From: Chitinophagaceae bacterium | GTDB lineage: Bacteria; Bacteroidota; Bacteroidia; Chitinophagales; Chitinophagaceae | Assembly (NCBI GenBank): GCA_947455605.1 | Contig: CANGOX010000016.1 | Location: 1-45,616 of the forward strand | Reading direction: 5' to 3' | Length of the DNA: 45,616 bases | Shown here: positions 17,587 through 26,152 of the stretch, piece after piece | Position numbering within the stretch: the stretch's first letter is position 1 | How the letters are laid out: each line of letters opens with the position of its first letter | The notes under the pieces: model-generated | Database searches by the model: none | What the model saw: the letters and a program-made list of their open reading frames with translations, nothing else | Told to the model about the DNA's origin: nothing | Program-made: the position numbers and the translations under genes

Positions 17587-17661
17587 GCGGACCGGACGGG
17601 ACTCGAACCCGAGACCTCGTCTGATTTGCATCCAAAACCAGGTAAATAACCCGTTTTTCGG
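17587..17661 (-). pseudogene. tRNA-like remnant repeating the tRNA-Asp 3' end
   Basis: Bases 17587-17611 repeat exactly 17460-17484, the T-arm and 3' acceptor strand of tRNA-Asp plus one flanking base; allowing one mismatch the match runs to 17618. Further on, the minus strand can form an anticodon-like arm, TTTGG and TCAGA around ATGCAAA, which would present GCA (Cys) after a conserved T, and a weak D-arm-like stem. The acceptor 5' strand does not pair and the T stem has a mismatch, so a working tRNA is unlikely. It is either a decayed tandem tRNA or an attachment-site scar. Confidence 0.6.
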
Positions 17662-17747
17662 ACGGCAAAGATAGGGGTTAACAACTTTCAAACAAATCTT
17701 TTCAAAAAAAAACTGTTAGCCTTATTTTTACAGACTTAATCTGAATT

Positions 17748-18749
17748 ATGCCCCAGTACCCAAATAGACAATTCCTTGATTTTGAGAAGCCTATTAAGGA
17801 AGTATATGAACAGATAGAAGACACCAAAAAGCTGGCTGAGAAAAACCCTAAGATCGACTACACGTCTACCTTACAGCAGCTTGAAGCCTCTATAATTGAT
17901 AAGCGGAGAGAGATCACTGAGCACCTTACGCCATGGCAAAGGGTACAGCTCAGCCGCCATCCCGACAGGCCCTATACCCTCAAGTATATTGAGAATATGT
18001 GCACCAATTTTCTGGAATTGCATGGCGACAGAAATTTTAAGGACGATAAAGCCATGGTGGGCGGATTTGCCCAGCTGGATGGGGAAACGGTCATGATCAT
18101 TGGCCAGCAGAAAGGCATCAATACCAAGGCCCGCCAGTTAAGGAACTTTGGTATGGCCAATCCGGAAGGGTATAGAAAAGCCCTCAGATTGATGCGGCTG
18201 GCCGAAAAATTCAATAAGCCTGTGGTTTGTATGATCGATACCCCGGGCGCCTATCCTGGTCTGGAAGCGGAAGAAAGAGGCCAGGGAGAAGCGATTGCCC
18301 GTAATATCTATGAAATGATCCGCCTGAAAGTTCCCGTGATTATTGTGATCATTGGAGAGGGTGCCAGTGGTGGCGCTTTGGGTATTGGCGTTGGTGATAA
18401 AGTGCTGATGATGGAAAATACCTGGTACACGGTGATCTCTCCTGAAAGCTGCAGTTCTATTCTCTGGCGCAGCTGGGATAAAAAAGAAACCGCTGCAGAG
18501 CAACTCCGTTTAACAGCAAAAGATATGAAAGGCTTTGGCCTGGTAGACGAGATTGTGGAAGAACCCGTAGGTGGTGCACACTGGGATTACCAGGATGCAG
18601 CCAATATCCTGAAAGGACAGATCCAGAAAGCCCTGAAAGAAATGGAAGCCAAAGGCGTAGAACAAAGGATCAACGAAAGGATTGAGAAATACGGTAAGAT
18701 GGGCTTCTGGGAAGAATTTACAGAAGAACCGGAAGTGAGTGGGCAGTAA
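17748..18749 (+). CDS. accA: acetyl-CoA carboxylase carboxyltransferase subunit alpha
   Basis: With AccD, transfers the carboxyl group from carboxybiotin to acetyl-CoA to form malonyl-CoA, the first step of fatty acid synthesis; cytoplasmic. The 333-residue protein matches AccA throughout: [20 protein letters not shown], then [29 protein letters not shown] at about 88-97, [19 protein letters not shown], the oxyanion-hole stretch [20 protein letters not shown] and [23 protein letters not shown] about 25 bases upstream is one base from the -7 consensus. Followed by dapA on the same strand across a 68-base repeat-filled spacer. Product certain. Confidence 0.98.
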   Translation: MPQYPNRQFLDFEKPIKEVYEQIEDTKKLAEKNPKIDYTSTLQQLEASIIDKRREITEHLTPWQRVQLSRHPDRPYTLKYIENMCTNFLELHGDRNFKDDKAMVGGFAQLDGETVMIIGQQKGINTKARQLRNFGMANPEGYRKALRLMRLAEKFNKPVVCMIDTPGAYPGLEAEERGQGEAIARNIYEMIRLKVPVIIVIIGEGASGGALGIGVGDKVLMMENTWYTVISPESCSSILWRSWDKKETAAEQLRLTAKDMKGFGLVDEIVEEPVGGAHWDYQDAANILKGQIQKALKEMEAKGVEQRINERIEKYGKMGFWEEFTEEPEVSGQ

Positions 18750-18817
18750 TGAGTAGTGAATTGTGAGTAGAGAATGGACGAATAAACCAATAAACAAATA
18801 AACCAGTAAACCAAACA
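18745..18817 (+). repeat. short-word intergenic repeat between accA and dapA
   Basis: The spacer is built of near-repeated words: GTAATGAGTAGTGAATTGTGAGTAG at the accA stop codon, then four 8-base units AATAAACC, AATAAACA, AATAAACC, AGTAAACC and AAAC directly before the dapA ATG. Every frame contains stops. One of several such spacers in the right-hand part of this window. Confidence 0.75.
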
Positions 18818-19699
18818 ATGTCTTTACGCAAAACACTTCAGGGAACAGGAGTCGCGCTGATCACTCCGTTTACCCCTGATAACAGGGTAGATTTTTCTGC
18901 ATTAGGTAATGTGATCGATGCCATGATCGAAGGTGGAGTTGAATACCTGATCACACTAGGTACAACAGGAGAAACCCCTACGCTGGATAAACAGGAGAAG
19001 CTGGACATTGTGAACTATACTTTCGAAAAAGTAGCCAGCCGTGTGCCGGTGATCGTGGGTATTGGCGGAAACAATACGGCTGAGTTGGTGAACGACCTGC
19101 ACAAATTTCCTTTGGATAAAGCGATCGCAGTATTAAGTGCATCGCCTAATTATAATAAACCTTCCCAGGAAGGCATTATTGAACATTATAAAGTATTGGC
19201 AAAAGAATCTCCGAAGCCGATCATCCTCTATAATGTTCCCGGACGTACGGGAAGAAATATGACCGCTGCTACCACACTTAAGTTAGCACATGAAGTGCCC
19301 AATATTGCCGGTATGAAAGAAGCCGGTGGCGATATGGGCCAATGCATGCAGATCCTCCGCGACAGACCCGAAGATTTTTTACTCGTTAGTGGTGATGATC
19401 TGCTGGCCTTACCACAGATCGCCTGTGGCATGGATGGTGTGATCAGCGTTGCTGCGAATGCATTTCCGAAGGAATTTTCTGAGATGGTAAGGCAATGTTT
19501 GAAAAATGATTTTGCTGCAGCAAAAAAGATCAATGATCCTTTGCTGGAAGCTTACGATCTTATGTTTGCAGAGAATAATCCTGCAGGTGTGAAAGCATTC
19601 ATGTATGAACAAGGGTTGATACAGAACACGGTTCGCCTGCCGGTGGTTCCTTTAAGTGAGGGCTTACATGCAAAAGTGAAAGCTTACCTGAAAAAATAA
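18818..19699 (+). CDS. dapA: 4-hydroxy-tetrahydrodipicolinate synthase
   Basis: Condenses pyruvate with aspartate semialdehyde, the committed step to diaminopimelate (peptidoglycan) and lysine. A 293-residue TIM barrel of normal length. Visible active-site elements: GTTGETPTL at about 48-56 for the pyruvate-binding loop, Y138 in YNVPGRTGRNM, and the Schiff-base lysine K167 in GMKEAGGDMG. It follows accA on the same strand and ends before an intrinsic terminator. Start is fixed by good alignment of SLRKTLQGTGVALITPF with the family N terminus. Product certain. Confidence 0.97.
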   Translation: MSLRKTLQGTGVALITPFTPDNRVDFSALGNVIDAMIEGGVEYLITLGTTGETPTLDKQEKLDIVNYTFEKVASRVPVIVGIGGNNTAELVNDLHKFPLDKAIAVLSASPNYNKPSQEGIIEHYKVLAKESPKPIILYNVPGRTGRNMTAATTLKLAHEVPNIAGMKEAGGDMGQCMQILRDRPEDFLLVSGDDLLALPQIACGMDGVISVAANAFPKEFSEMVRQCLKNDFAAAKKINDPLLEAYDLMFAENNPAGVKAFMYEQGLIQNTVRLPVVPLSEGLHAKVKAYLKK

Positions 19700-19722
19700 A
19701 TGATACATACATAAATACACAG

Positions 19723-19762
19723 AGGCGCAAAGGGTTTACAATGAACTCCTTGCGCCTTTTTA
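19723..19762 (+). terminator. terminator-like hairpin after dapA
   Basis: AGGCGCAAAGG and CCTTGCGCCT pair around an 18-base loop, followed by TTTTT. The words GCGCAAAG, CTGCGCCTTCG and CTTTGCGCG continue to 19789, in the style of the dispersed 'gcgtctttgcg' intergenic repeats also seen at 21575-21615 and 45020-45111. Confidence 0.75.
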
Positions 19763-19841
19763 CTGCGCCTTCGCTTCTTTGCGCGAATAATTTCCATTTT
19801 ATTGTCTCAAAAGTTTTGCTATTTTACTGCAAACTAACTGT

Positions 19842-21023
19842 ATGAGCCAAACGCTTATCGCTTCCAAAAAGCGGATAGATTCTATTGATGTGCTTCGCGG
19901 CATCATCATGATCATCATGGCACTTGACCATGTTCGCGATTTCTTTCATATCACAGCTTCAACAGCAGATCCCACCGATCCGGCCACAACAACCCCCTTC
20001 TTATTTTTCACCAGATGGATCACCCATTATTGTGCACCGGTATTTGTTTTTTTGGCAGGCACTTCTGTTTTTCTGGCAAGCCGAAAGAAAACAAAAAAGG
20101 AAATGTCGGTTTTTCTGATCAAGCGGGGTATCTGGCTGGCTGTATTGGAAATTGTGGTTGTGAATCTGCTCTTTGGGTTTGATCCTATGTATCATTTTGT
20201 AGGGCTTCAGGTAATCTGGGTTACAGGTATCTCCATGATCCTGATGGCTGGCTTTATTTTCCTGCCTGTTTCTGTTTTATTGGTGATCGGGTTAGTAATG
20301 GTAGGCGGACATAACATGCTGGATTCATTGAATGCAACCAAAATGGAGAATACTTCCTTGTGGTGGGGATTATTACACCAGCAATATTTTACACAATATG
20401 CTCCCGGTCGGTTCTTTGGCGTTTTATATCCGTTAATACCCTGGCCGGGCATCATGATACTGGGTTATTGCCTGGGTACATTGTTTACTGCAGAATATGA
20501 TGCAGTAAAACGCCGCAAACTTTTAATGCAGATCGGTGTGATGACCGTGGTTGTATTTTTTGTAGTAAGATGGCTGAATGTGTATGGTGATCTGGTGCCC
20601 TGGACAGGTAGGGCTGAAACAACCCGTACGATCATTTCCTTTTTCAATGTTACCAAATACCCGCCTTCACTCTTATATTGTTGTATGACGTTAGGGCCGG
20701 CATTGATTTTGTTGGCATGGTTAGAAAAAGTAAAAGCAGGGTGGGGAAGTGTGGCTGTGATTTATGGACGGGTGCCAATGTTCTATTACCTGCTTCACTT
20801 TTTCCTGATACACTTACTTTGTGTGATCGCCTTTTTTGCAACCGGACATAAAATTTCTGAAGCGATTACCGGTATGATGTTATTCCGCCCCGATAATTTC
20901 GGGTTTTCATTACCTGTTGTATATGGTATCTGGATCTTTGTTGTGGGAAGCCTTTATCCACTTTGTAAAAGGTATAGTATTTACAAAGCCACGCACGATT
21001 ATTGGTGGCTGAGTTATTTATAA
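19842..21023 (+). CDS. HGSNAT/DUF1624-like multi-pass membrane protein
   Basis: A 393-residue integral membrane protein. The N-terminal KRIDSIDVLRGIIMIIMALD followed by HVRDFF is the signature of the heparan-alpha-glucosaminide N-acetyltransferase catalytic domain family (DUF1624) and its bacterial relatives: positively charged start, then 'DvlRG' and a conserved 'DH'. Eight to ten hydrophobic segments follow, among them FTRWITHYCAPVFVFLAGTS and MFYYLLHFFLIHLLCVIAFF, where the late Tyr/His cluster is also conserved. Members are thought to move acetyl groups across the membrane, but the substrate here is unknown. Stands alone between two terminators. Confidence 0.82.
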   Translation: MSQTLIASKKRIDSIDVLRGIIMIIMALDHVRDFFHITASTADPTDPATTTPFLFFTRWITHYCAPVFVFLAGTSVFLASRKKTKKEMSVFLIKRGIWLAVLEIVVVNLLFGFDPMYHFVGLQVIWVTGISMILMAGFIFLPVSVLLVIGLVMVGGHNMLDSLNATKMENTSLWWGLLHQQYFTQYAPGRFFGVLYPLIPWPGIMILGYCLGTLFTAEYDAVKRRKLLMQIGVMTVVVFFVVRWLNVYGDLVPWTGRAETTRTIISFFNVTKYPPSLLYCCMTLGPALILLAWLEKVKAGWGSVAVIYGRVPMFYYLLHFFLIHLLCVIAFFATGHKISEAITGMMLFRPDNFGFSLPVVYGIWIFVVGSLYPLCKRYSIYKATHDYWWLSYL

Positions 21024-21077
21024 GATTTTGATACATCTGTGTTTTCTTATTTGAAACATTCGGCAGATTGTAATTAC

Positions 21078-21113
21078 AACAAAGGGCACATGCTACTATG
21101 TGCCCTTTGTTTT
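21078..21113. terminator. bidirectional intrinsic terminator
   Basis: AACAAAGGGCACA (21078-21090) pairs perfectly with TGTGCCCTTTGTT (21099-21111) around an 8-base loop; a short T-run follows. It lies between the convergent membrane-protein and VOC genes and can serve both. Confidence 0.92.
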
Positions 21114-21158
21114 GACCTATAACTCTATATTTTTACAAAGAGGTTTGGTGTGTACCAA

Positions 21159-21548
21159 TTATTTCGGCTGTATCATATCCCAAAGATTCCCATACAGGTC
21201 TTCGAACACTGCAACAGTACCATAAGGCTCTTCAACAGGGGGCCTTACAAAGCTGATGCCATCTGATGTCATGGACTTGTAGTCTCTCCAGAAATCATCT
21301 GTATGTAAGAACAGGAATACACGGCCACCTGTCTGGTTTCCCACACGGCTTTTCTGTTCCTCATTGGCAGCTTTTGCTAAGAGAATGCTGCATCCTTCAG
21401 AACCTGCGGGCCTGATCACCACCCAACGTTTGGTTTCGCTTAGCGTTGTGTCTTCTATCAGAACGAAGTGTAATTTTTTTGTGTAGAAGGCAATGGCTTC
21501 ATCATAATCATTCACTACAATAGCAAACTGTGCGATGGATTGTTTCAT
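21159..21548 (-). CDS. VOC-superfamily (glyoxalase/dioxygenase-like) protein
   Basis: A 129-residue single-domain vicinal-oxygen-chelate protein. It begins QFAIVVNDYDEAIAFYTKKL, the standard first beta-alpha-beta unit, and ends VEEPYGTVAVFEDLYGNLWD, the standard last strand with the metal-ligand glutamate and 'D.yGN.wdl' ending. Residues between carry WVVIRPAGSEGCSILLA and a FLFLHTDDF strand. Metal-binding positions are only partly evident, so the reaction cannot be named. Minus strand, 77 bases downstream of mutS. Confidence 0.88.
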   Translation of the reverse strand: MKQSIAQFAIVVNDYDEAIAFYTKKLHFVLIEDTTLSETKRWVVIRPAGSEGCSILLAKAANEEQKSRVGNQTGGRVFLFLHTDDFWRDYKSMTSDGISFVRPPVEEPYGTVAVFEDLYGNLWDMIQPK

Positions 21549-21574
21549 TCAAGTATGTTTTACATTTCTTAGCG

Positions 21575-21620
21575 CTCCCTCGTGCCCTTGCGTCTTTGCG
21601 GTTAGGTCTCTCTTGCACAA
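21575..21620. repeat. 'gcgtctttgcgg' intergenic repeat
   Basis: The spacer between mutS and the VOC gene contains CCCTTGCGTCTTTGCGG and CTCTTGCACAAAGAG, the latter able to fold as CTCTT/AAGAG. It resembles the words after dapA and before the phoH gene. Confidence 0.45.
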
Positions 21621-21625
21621 AGAGT

Positions 21626-24292
21626 TTATTTCAATAAATTTTTGATCTCATTCAGCTTCATCAAGGCTTCTACAGGTGTAAGTCTGTTGATATCCATTTC
21701 GGTCAGCATTTTCCGTATATCTTCAAAGGTTTGTGAGTGTGCATCAAAAATGGACAACTGCATTTGCGGCATGGTAAGTTTTTTGATGCTCTCTCCGGTT
21801 GGAACGCTCAAGGCTACCTGTACGGTGTTAGTATGTCCGGTTTCAGCGTTCAGGTCGCTTTGAGCACTCCTGCCGCTTTGCTCCAGCTGTTTCAAAATTT
21901 CATTGGCCCTGTCTATCAAAGAAGGAGGCATACCTGCCATTCGCGCTACATGAATACCAAAGCTATGGGTACTTCCGCCTGGTGCCAGTTTGCGAAGGAA
22001 AATGATCTTATTGCCTACTTCTTTATTGGTTACATGAAAATTCTGAACCCTGGGTAATTTGGTTTCCAGTTCATTCAGTTCATGATAGTGTGTTGCGAAT
22101 AATGTTTTAGGTGCTGCGTTTGAACTGTGTAAATATTCTACCATACTCCAGGCAATGGATATCCCATCGTATGTAGAAGTGCCTCTTCCGATCTCATCCA
22201 GTAAGATCAGACTTCGTTGTGAAATATTATTGATGATGCTGGCCGTTTCATTCATCTCTACCATAAAAGTAGATTCGCCGCCACTCAGGTTGTCGCTCGC
22301 ACCCACACGTGTAAAGATCTTATCGGTTAAGGGAACCCTTGCGGCAGTTGCCGGAACAAAACTTCCCATATGCGCCATCAATGTAATGAGTGCGGTTTGT
22401 CTGAGTATGGCACTCTTACCACTCATATTCGGACCGGTAAGAATAATGATCTGCTGATCTGCCGGATTAAGTGTAATATCATTGGAAATATAAGATTCAC
22501 CAACCGGTAAATTTCTTTCTATCACCGGGTGCCTGCTTTCTTTCAGTTCCAGCTCAAAGCCTTCATGCAGTTCCGGTTTTTTGTAACCAAATTGTATCGC
22601 ATTTTCTGCAAAACAGATCAGACAATCCAATGTGGCCAGAATATTGGCATTTACCTGGATAGGCGCGATATAATCCTGCAAAGCCAATAAAAGTGCATCG
22701 TATAACTCCAGTTCAATGGCAAGGATCTTGTCTTCTGCGCCGGTTATTTTTTCTTCGTACTCTTTTAATTCAGGAGTGATGTATCGCTCCGCATTCACAA
22801 GGGTTTGCTTACGGATCCAGTCTGCCGGCACTTTATGCTTATGCGAATGGGTTACTTCCAGGTAATACCCAAAAACATTATTAAAACTGATCTTCAGTGA
22901 AGAGATCCCGGTTTTTTCAGCTTCCCTTTGTTGTATACCCACCAGGTATTCTTTTCCGCCGGTAGCAATATTTCTTAATTGGTCAAGCTCTGCATGTACC
23001 CCTTCCCTGATCGTTCCGCCTTTGCTGGCAGCAACGGGTGGGGCCTCACTGATCTCGGTAAGAATTTTCTCAACCATGAGATAGCAAACGTTCAGTGTGT
23101 CGGCTAATCTTTGTATGTAAGGATTTGCTGCCGATTCACAGGCTTTTTTAATGATTTCGATCTGCTGTAGACCCTTTGCCAACTGCACCACTTCGCGTGG
23201 GTTGATCTTTTTCATCGGGATCTTGCTCACCAGTCTTTCCATATCGCCGCAAAGCTTGATAGCTTGGGCAAACTGTTTACGCAGATCTGTGTCTTTGATA
23301 AAGAATGCCACGGCATCCAAACGTTCATTGATCTTTGTGATGTTTCGCAGCGGGAATAGCATCCATCGCTTTAATAACCTTGCACCCATCGGGCTTACGG
23401 TATTATCCGTTACTTTAAGTAAGCTCTGTCCGTTATCAATACCTGTATTCAGTAATTCTAAGTTGCGGATCGTAAACCTGTCCATCCACAAAAAATCTTC
23501 CCGCTCCATCCGCTGGATCGAAGTGATATGTTGCAGGTTGGGATGTTCCGTTTCTTTCAGGTAATATAAAATAGCACCGGCGGCTGTAATCCCATGGTGC
23601 ATTCCTTCGATCCCATATCCTTTGAGTGAATGTGTCTGAAAATGTTTTAATAAACTTTCCGTAGCAAATGCCTCATCAAAGATCCAGCTCTCCATGGTGT
23701 AGGTGTAGAACTTGATCCCAAACACTTCTTTAAAATGTTTCTGATAACTTCTCTGGAAAATAACTTCGGCAGGTTTTAAACTCTGCAACAGTTTATCAAT
23801 ATATTCTTCATTGCCTTCGGCGATAAAAAATTCGCCGGTAGAAATATCCAGAAAGGCAATACCCGTTTCGGTATCTGTAAAATGTACAGCAGCTAAAAAG
23901 TTATTGCTGTTATGCTCCAGTAATTTATCATTGGTGGCTACCCCCGGTGTGACCATTTCGGTAACACCTCTTTTTACAATGCCTTTTACAGTTTTGGGAT
24001 CTTCCAGCTGGTCGCAAATAGCCACTCGGTAACCGGCTTTTACCAGTTTGTGTAAATAGGTATCCAGTGCATGATGCGGAAAACCGGCGAGTTCACTTGA
24101 AGAAGCTGCACCATTATTTCTTTTGGTTAAAGTGATGCCCAATACCTTGGATGCCTGAATTGCATCTTCTCCAAAAGTCTCATAAAAATCACCTACCCGA
24201 AACAACAAAATCGCATCAGGGTATTTCTGCTTAATGGCCCTGTGCTGCTGCATTAAAGGTGTATCGGCACTCGATTTAGACATGGGCGACAA
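21626..24292 (-). CDS. mutS: DNA mismatch repair protein MutS
   Basis: Recognises mismatches and starts repair with MutL. Full length at 888 residues. The N-terminal mismatch-reading motif is present (DFYETF, F36-x-E38). Connector and lever domains follow, with REGVHAELDQLRNIATGGKE and SLKISFNNVFGYYLEVTHSH in the clamp-lever region. The ATPase has Walker A GPNMSGKSA near residue 618, then FMVEMNETA, the Walker B LILLDEIGRGTSTYDG, and FATHYHELNELE. The Walker A variant NMSGKSA in place of NMGGKST appears to be usual in this phylum. An in-frame ATG three codons later (24283) is an alternative start. Preceded on its strand by the palindromic repeat at 24346-24450. Confidence 0.98.
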   Translation of the reverse strand: MSPMSKSSADTPLMQQHRAIKQKYPDAILLFRVGDFYETFGEDAIQASKVLGITLTKRNNGAASSSELAGFPHHALDTYLHKLVKAGYRVAICDQLEDPKTVKGIVKRGVTEMVTPGVATNDKLLEHNSNNFLAAVHFTDTETGIAFLDISTGEFFIAEGNEEYIDKLLQSLKPAEVIFQRSYQKHFKEVFGIKFYTYTMESWIFDEAFATESLLKHFQTHSLKGYGIEGMHHGITAAGAILYYLKETEHPNLQHITSIQRMEREDFLWMDRFTIRNLELLNTGIDNGQSLLKVTDNTVSPMGARLLKRWMLFPLRNITKINERLDAVAFFIKDTDLRKQFAQAIKLCGDMERLVSKIPMKKINPREVVQLAKGLQQIEIIKKACESAANPYIQRLADTLNVCYLMVEKILTEISEAPPVAASKGGTIREGVHAELDQLRNIATGGKEYLVGIQQREAEKTGISSLKISFNNVFGYYLEVTHSHKHKVPADWIRKQTLVNAERYITPELKEYEEKITGAEDKILAIELELYDALLLALQDYIAPIQVNANILATLDCLICFAENAIQFGYKKPELHEGFELELKESRHPVIERNLPVGESYISNDITLNPADQQIIILTGPNMSGKSAILRQTALITLMAHMGSFVPATAARVPLTDKIFTRVGASDNLSGGESTFMVEMNETASIINNISQRSLILLDEIGRGTSTYDGISIAWSMVEYLHSSNAAPKTLFATHYHELNELETKLPRVQNFHVTNKEVGNKIIFLRKLAPGGSTHSFGIHVARMAGMPPSLIDRANEILKQLEQSGRSAQSDLNAETGHTNTVQVALSVPTGESIKKLTMPQMQLSIFDAHSQTFEDIRKMLTEMDINRLTPVEALMKLNEIKNLLK

Positions 24293-24345
24293 ATATAATC
24301 ATGCCCTTGTTGTGAGAGTAGCATATTAATGAAGATGTGGAAAGA

Positions 24346-24450
24346 AAGTTAGGAGTCTGGAGTTGGAAGTCTGGAGTAAAGGCTGGTTTTATAAAAAGTT
24401 AGGAGCCTGGCAGATAAAGCTACTCCAGACTCCTAACTTCTAACTCCTGA
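24346..24450. repeat. palindromic short-word repeat between the M28 peptidase and mutS
   Basis: AAGTTAGGAGTCTGGAGT (24346-24363) has an exact 18-base inverted copy at 24422-24439. Between and around them the words AGTCTGG, AGTTAGG and their reverse complements recur. The repeat abuts the peptidase stop codon. Seventeen bases (24347-24363) are identical to 36736-36752, 12 kb away. Confidence 0.85.
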
Positions 24451-26058
24451 CTAGAACCCAAATCCCCCCGCAGGCCTTGGCTTAGGCAATTCCTTACGCG
24501 GTAATTTGGCATCGCGCTGGGCAGCATCGTAAACAAATGCCGCAACGATAGTAGCAATTTGTTTCAGATCATCTTCCAGCAAATGATCGTACTGGTCCAT
24601 ATTGCTGTGGTGGTTTCTTGAATCGTATTCGATCGGATCCTGAATGAACTGGAAACCGGGTAACCCTACACCATCAAAACTCTGGTGATCGGTGCCGCCT
24701 GTATTGCTCACTGTAACAGTAGAAGCACCCAGGTCTTTGAACGGAGCCAGCCATTGGGCAAAGATCTCGCGACAGGCTTCATTGCCCTGCAGATAGATAC
24801 CGCGGATCTTACCGGTTCCGTTATCAATATTGAAATAAGAAGAGAACTTCTCATGTGCCGGTTGTAATGCCATGGTTGCAGGATCGGCAAAGGTATTTTT
24901 TACATAAGCCCTTGATCCCAATAAACCCTGTTCTTCACCACTCCACAAGCCTATGCGTATCGTTCTTTTGTTATTAACCCCAAGTGTTTTCAAAATGCGG
25001 ATCGCTTCCAGCATTACAGAAGAACCTGATGCATTATCTGTAGCACCGGTAGCTGTTTGCCATGAGTCGAGGTGGGCACCAATCATCACTACTTCATCTT
25101 TCAATTTTGGATCTGTACCCGGTATTTCTGCAATTACATTATACCCGTTCAGGTCCTTGGTCTGGAATTTGGTCTTTACATCTACATCCATTTTCACAGG
25201 CACACCTGCTTTGGCTAAACGGAGTATGGTATTAAAATCTTCAATGCCCAAAACAATATCAAGAAAGTTCTCAGGATCGGTTCCTTTATATGCACCGCCA
25301 CCTTGGGCAAAAATGGTTCCGTCATGACTTCGTACAGTACCGCTGCTGAAAATGGCTACCGCTCCTTCTGATTTGGCCATCTCCTTTAATAAAGCTAATA
25401 TTCTTGCGGCACCGCCCCCGTTTCTTGCAGCAAATAATTCGCGTTGTCTTCTTTGCGCCGCAGTATCAACAGGTGCATTTTGCGGACGTGGTGCCGGCAT
25501 TTTTGCAGCAGCCATGGTCTCGAGTGTTGAGTCGGCATAACGGATTGCATCCGCCTTAAAACTGGGCCTGTAGCTATTTAGTTGATCCAGTATGATCACT
25601 TTGCCTTTTAATTGGCCCCGGTAGGCTTCCAGAGCCGCTGAATCTTTTGCACTGATCACAATTACCTGAGCGTTCTTGAGGCCATTGGTGCCGGCTGTCC
25701 ATGCTTTGGGGTAAGCAGACAAAGATTTATAATACGGTGCAGTTATGGCTACATAACTTTTCTCTAATTCCCAGCCTTTTCCAAATTCGCCCCAGGGTAC
25801 TATGGCTGCATTGGTTAAACCCCATCCGGCAAGGGTTTCCTTGGCATAGTTGGCTGCACGCATAAATCCGGGAGATGCCGTAAGGCGGTTACCGCTTTTA
25901 TCGGTTAGGTTAAAGGCAATATCCATGACCTTTGAATTTTTAAGGCCTTCTTCGCGGATCTTTTGCATCATGCTGAGGTCTACATTCTCGGACTGTGATT
26001 GCCCTGCAAATGGGATGGCCATAGCCAACAGTACCGCTAAACGGGTGTTCTTTCTCAT
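24451..26058 (-). CDS. exported M28-family zinc aminopeptidase with PA domain
   Basis: A 535-residue secreted peptidase (signal MRKNTRLAVLLAMAIPFAGQ). About residues 130-280 form a protease-associated insert, with a Pro/Ala/Arg-rich linker (MPAPRPQNAPVDTAAQRRQ) in the middle. The M28 core begins after NGYNVIAEIPGTD: H329 and D331 in GAHLDSW, bridging D341 in GATDNASGS, catalytic and metal E375-E376 in WSGEEQGLLGS, D412 in FNIDNG, and H458 in GGTDHQS. All ligands needed for two co-catalytic zincs are present. Probably digests extracellular or periplasmic peptides. The C terminus is Pro/Gly-rich (ELPKPRPAGGFGF) and borders the repeat at 24346-24450. Confidence 0.94.
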   Translation of the reverse strand: MRKNTRLAVLLAMAIPFAGQSQSENVDLSMMQKIREEGLKNSKVMDIAFNLTDKSGNRLTASPGFMRAANYAKETLAGWGLTNAAIVPWGEFGKGWELEKSYVAITAPYYKSLSAYPKAWTAGTNGLKNAQVIVISAKDSAALEAYRGQLKGKVIILDQLNSYRPSFKADAIRYADSTLETMAAAKMPAPRPQNAPVDTAAQRRQRELFAARNGGGAARILALLKEMAKSEGAVAIFSSGTVRSHDGTIFAQGGGAYKGTDPENFLDIVLGIEDFNTILRLAKAGVPVKMDVDVKTKFQTKDLNGYNVIAEIPGTDPKLKDEVVMIGAHLDSWQTATGATDNASGSSVMLEAIRILKTLGVNNKRTIRIGLWSGEEQGLLGSRAYVKNTFADPATMALQPAHEKFSSYFNIDNGTGKIRGIYLQGNEACREIFAQWLAPFKDLGASTVTVSNTGGTDHQSFDGVGLPGFQFIQDPIEYDSRNHHSNMDQYDHLLEDDLKQIATIVAAFVYDAAQRDAKLPRKELPKPRPAGGFGF

Positions 26059-26140
26059 GTGTCAGTTAGTTTGGTTAAGGAGTAAACAAAATACTGATTT
26101 TAGGGTAATTTACCCTATCGATTATTTGAATGGTTGGGTT

Positions 26141-26148
26141 TACCTTTG
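26141..26148 (+). promoter_or_regulatory. Bacteroidota -7 box directly before the SPOUT methyltransferase
   Basis: TACCTTTG is a perfect TAnnTTTG, and the ATG begins only 4 bases after it. Transcription starting 4-7 bases downstream would give a leaderless or nearly leaderless mRNA. No clear -33 element at the expected distance. Confidence 0.65.
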
Positions 26149-26152
26149 CACC

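Noticed and set aside
17587..17661. Functional tRNA-Cys(GCA)
   Set aside because: The anticodon-like arm is present but the acceptor 5' strand does not pair with the 3' strand, the D loop lacks GG and the T stem has a mismatch.
17451..17684. A 77-residue reading frame covering the tRNA region on the minus strand
   Set aside because: It translates the tRNA-Asp gene, its terminator side and the tRNA remnant; not a protein gene.
25850..26152. A 101-residue N-terminal extension of the SPOUT methyltransferase
   Set aside because: It runs antisense through the signal peptide and start of the M28 peptidase gene, lacks family similarity and contains the -7 box; the ATG at 26153 fits the family.
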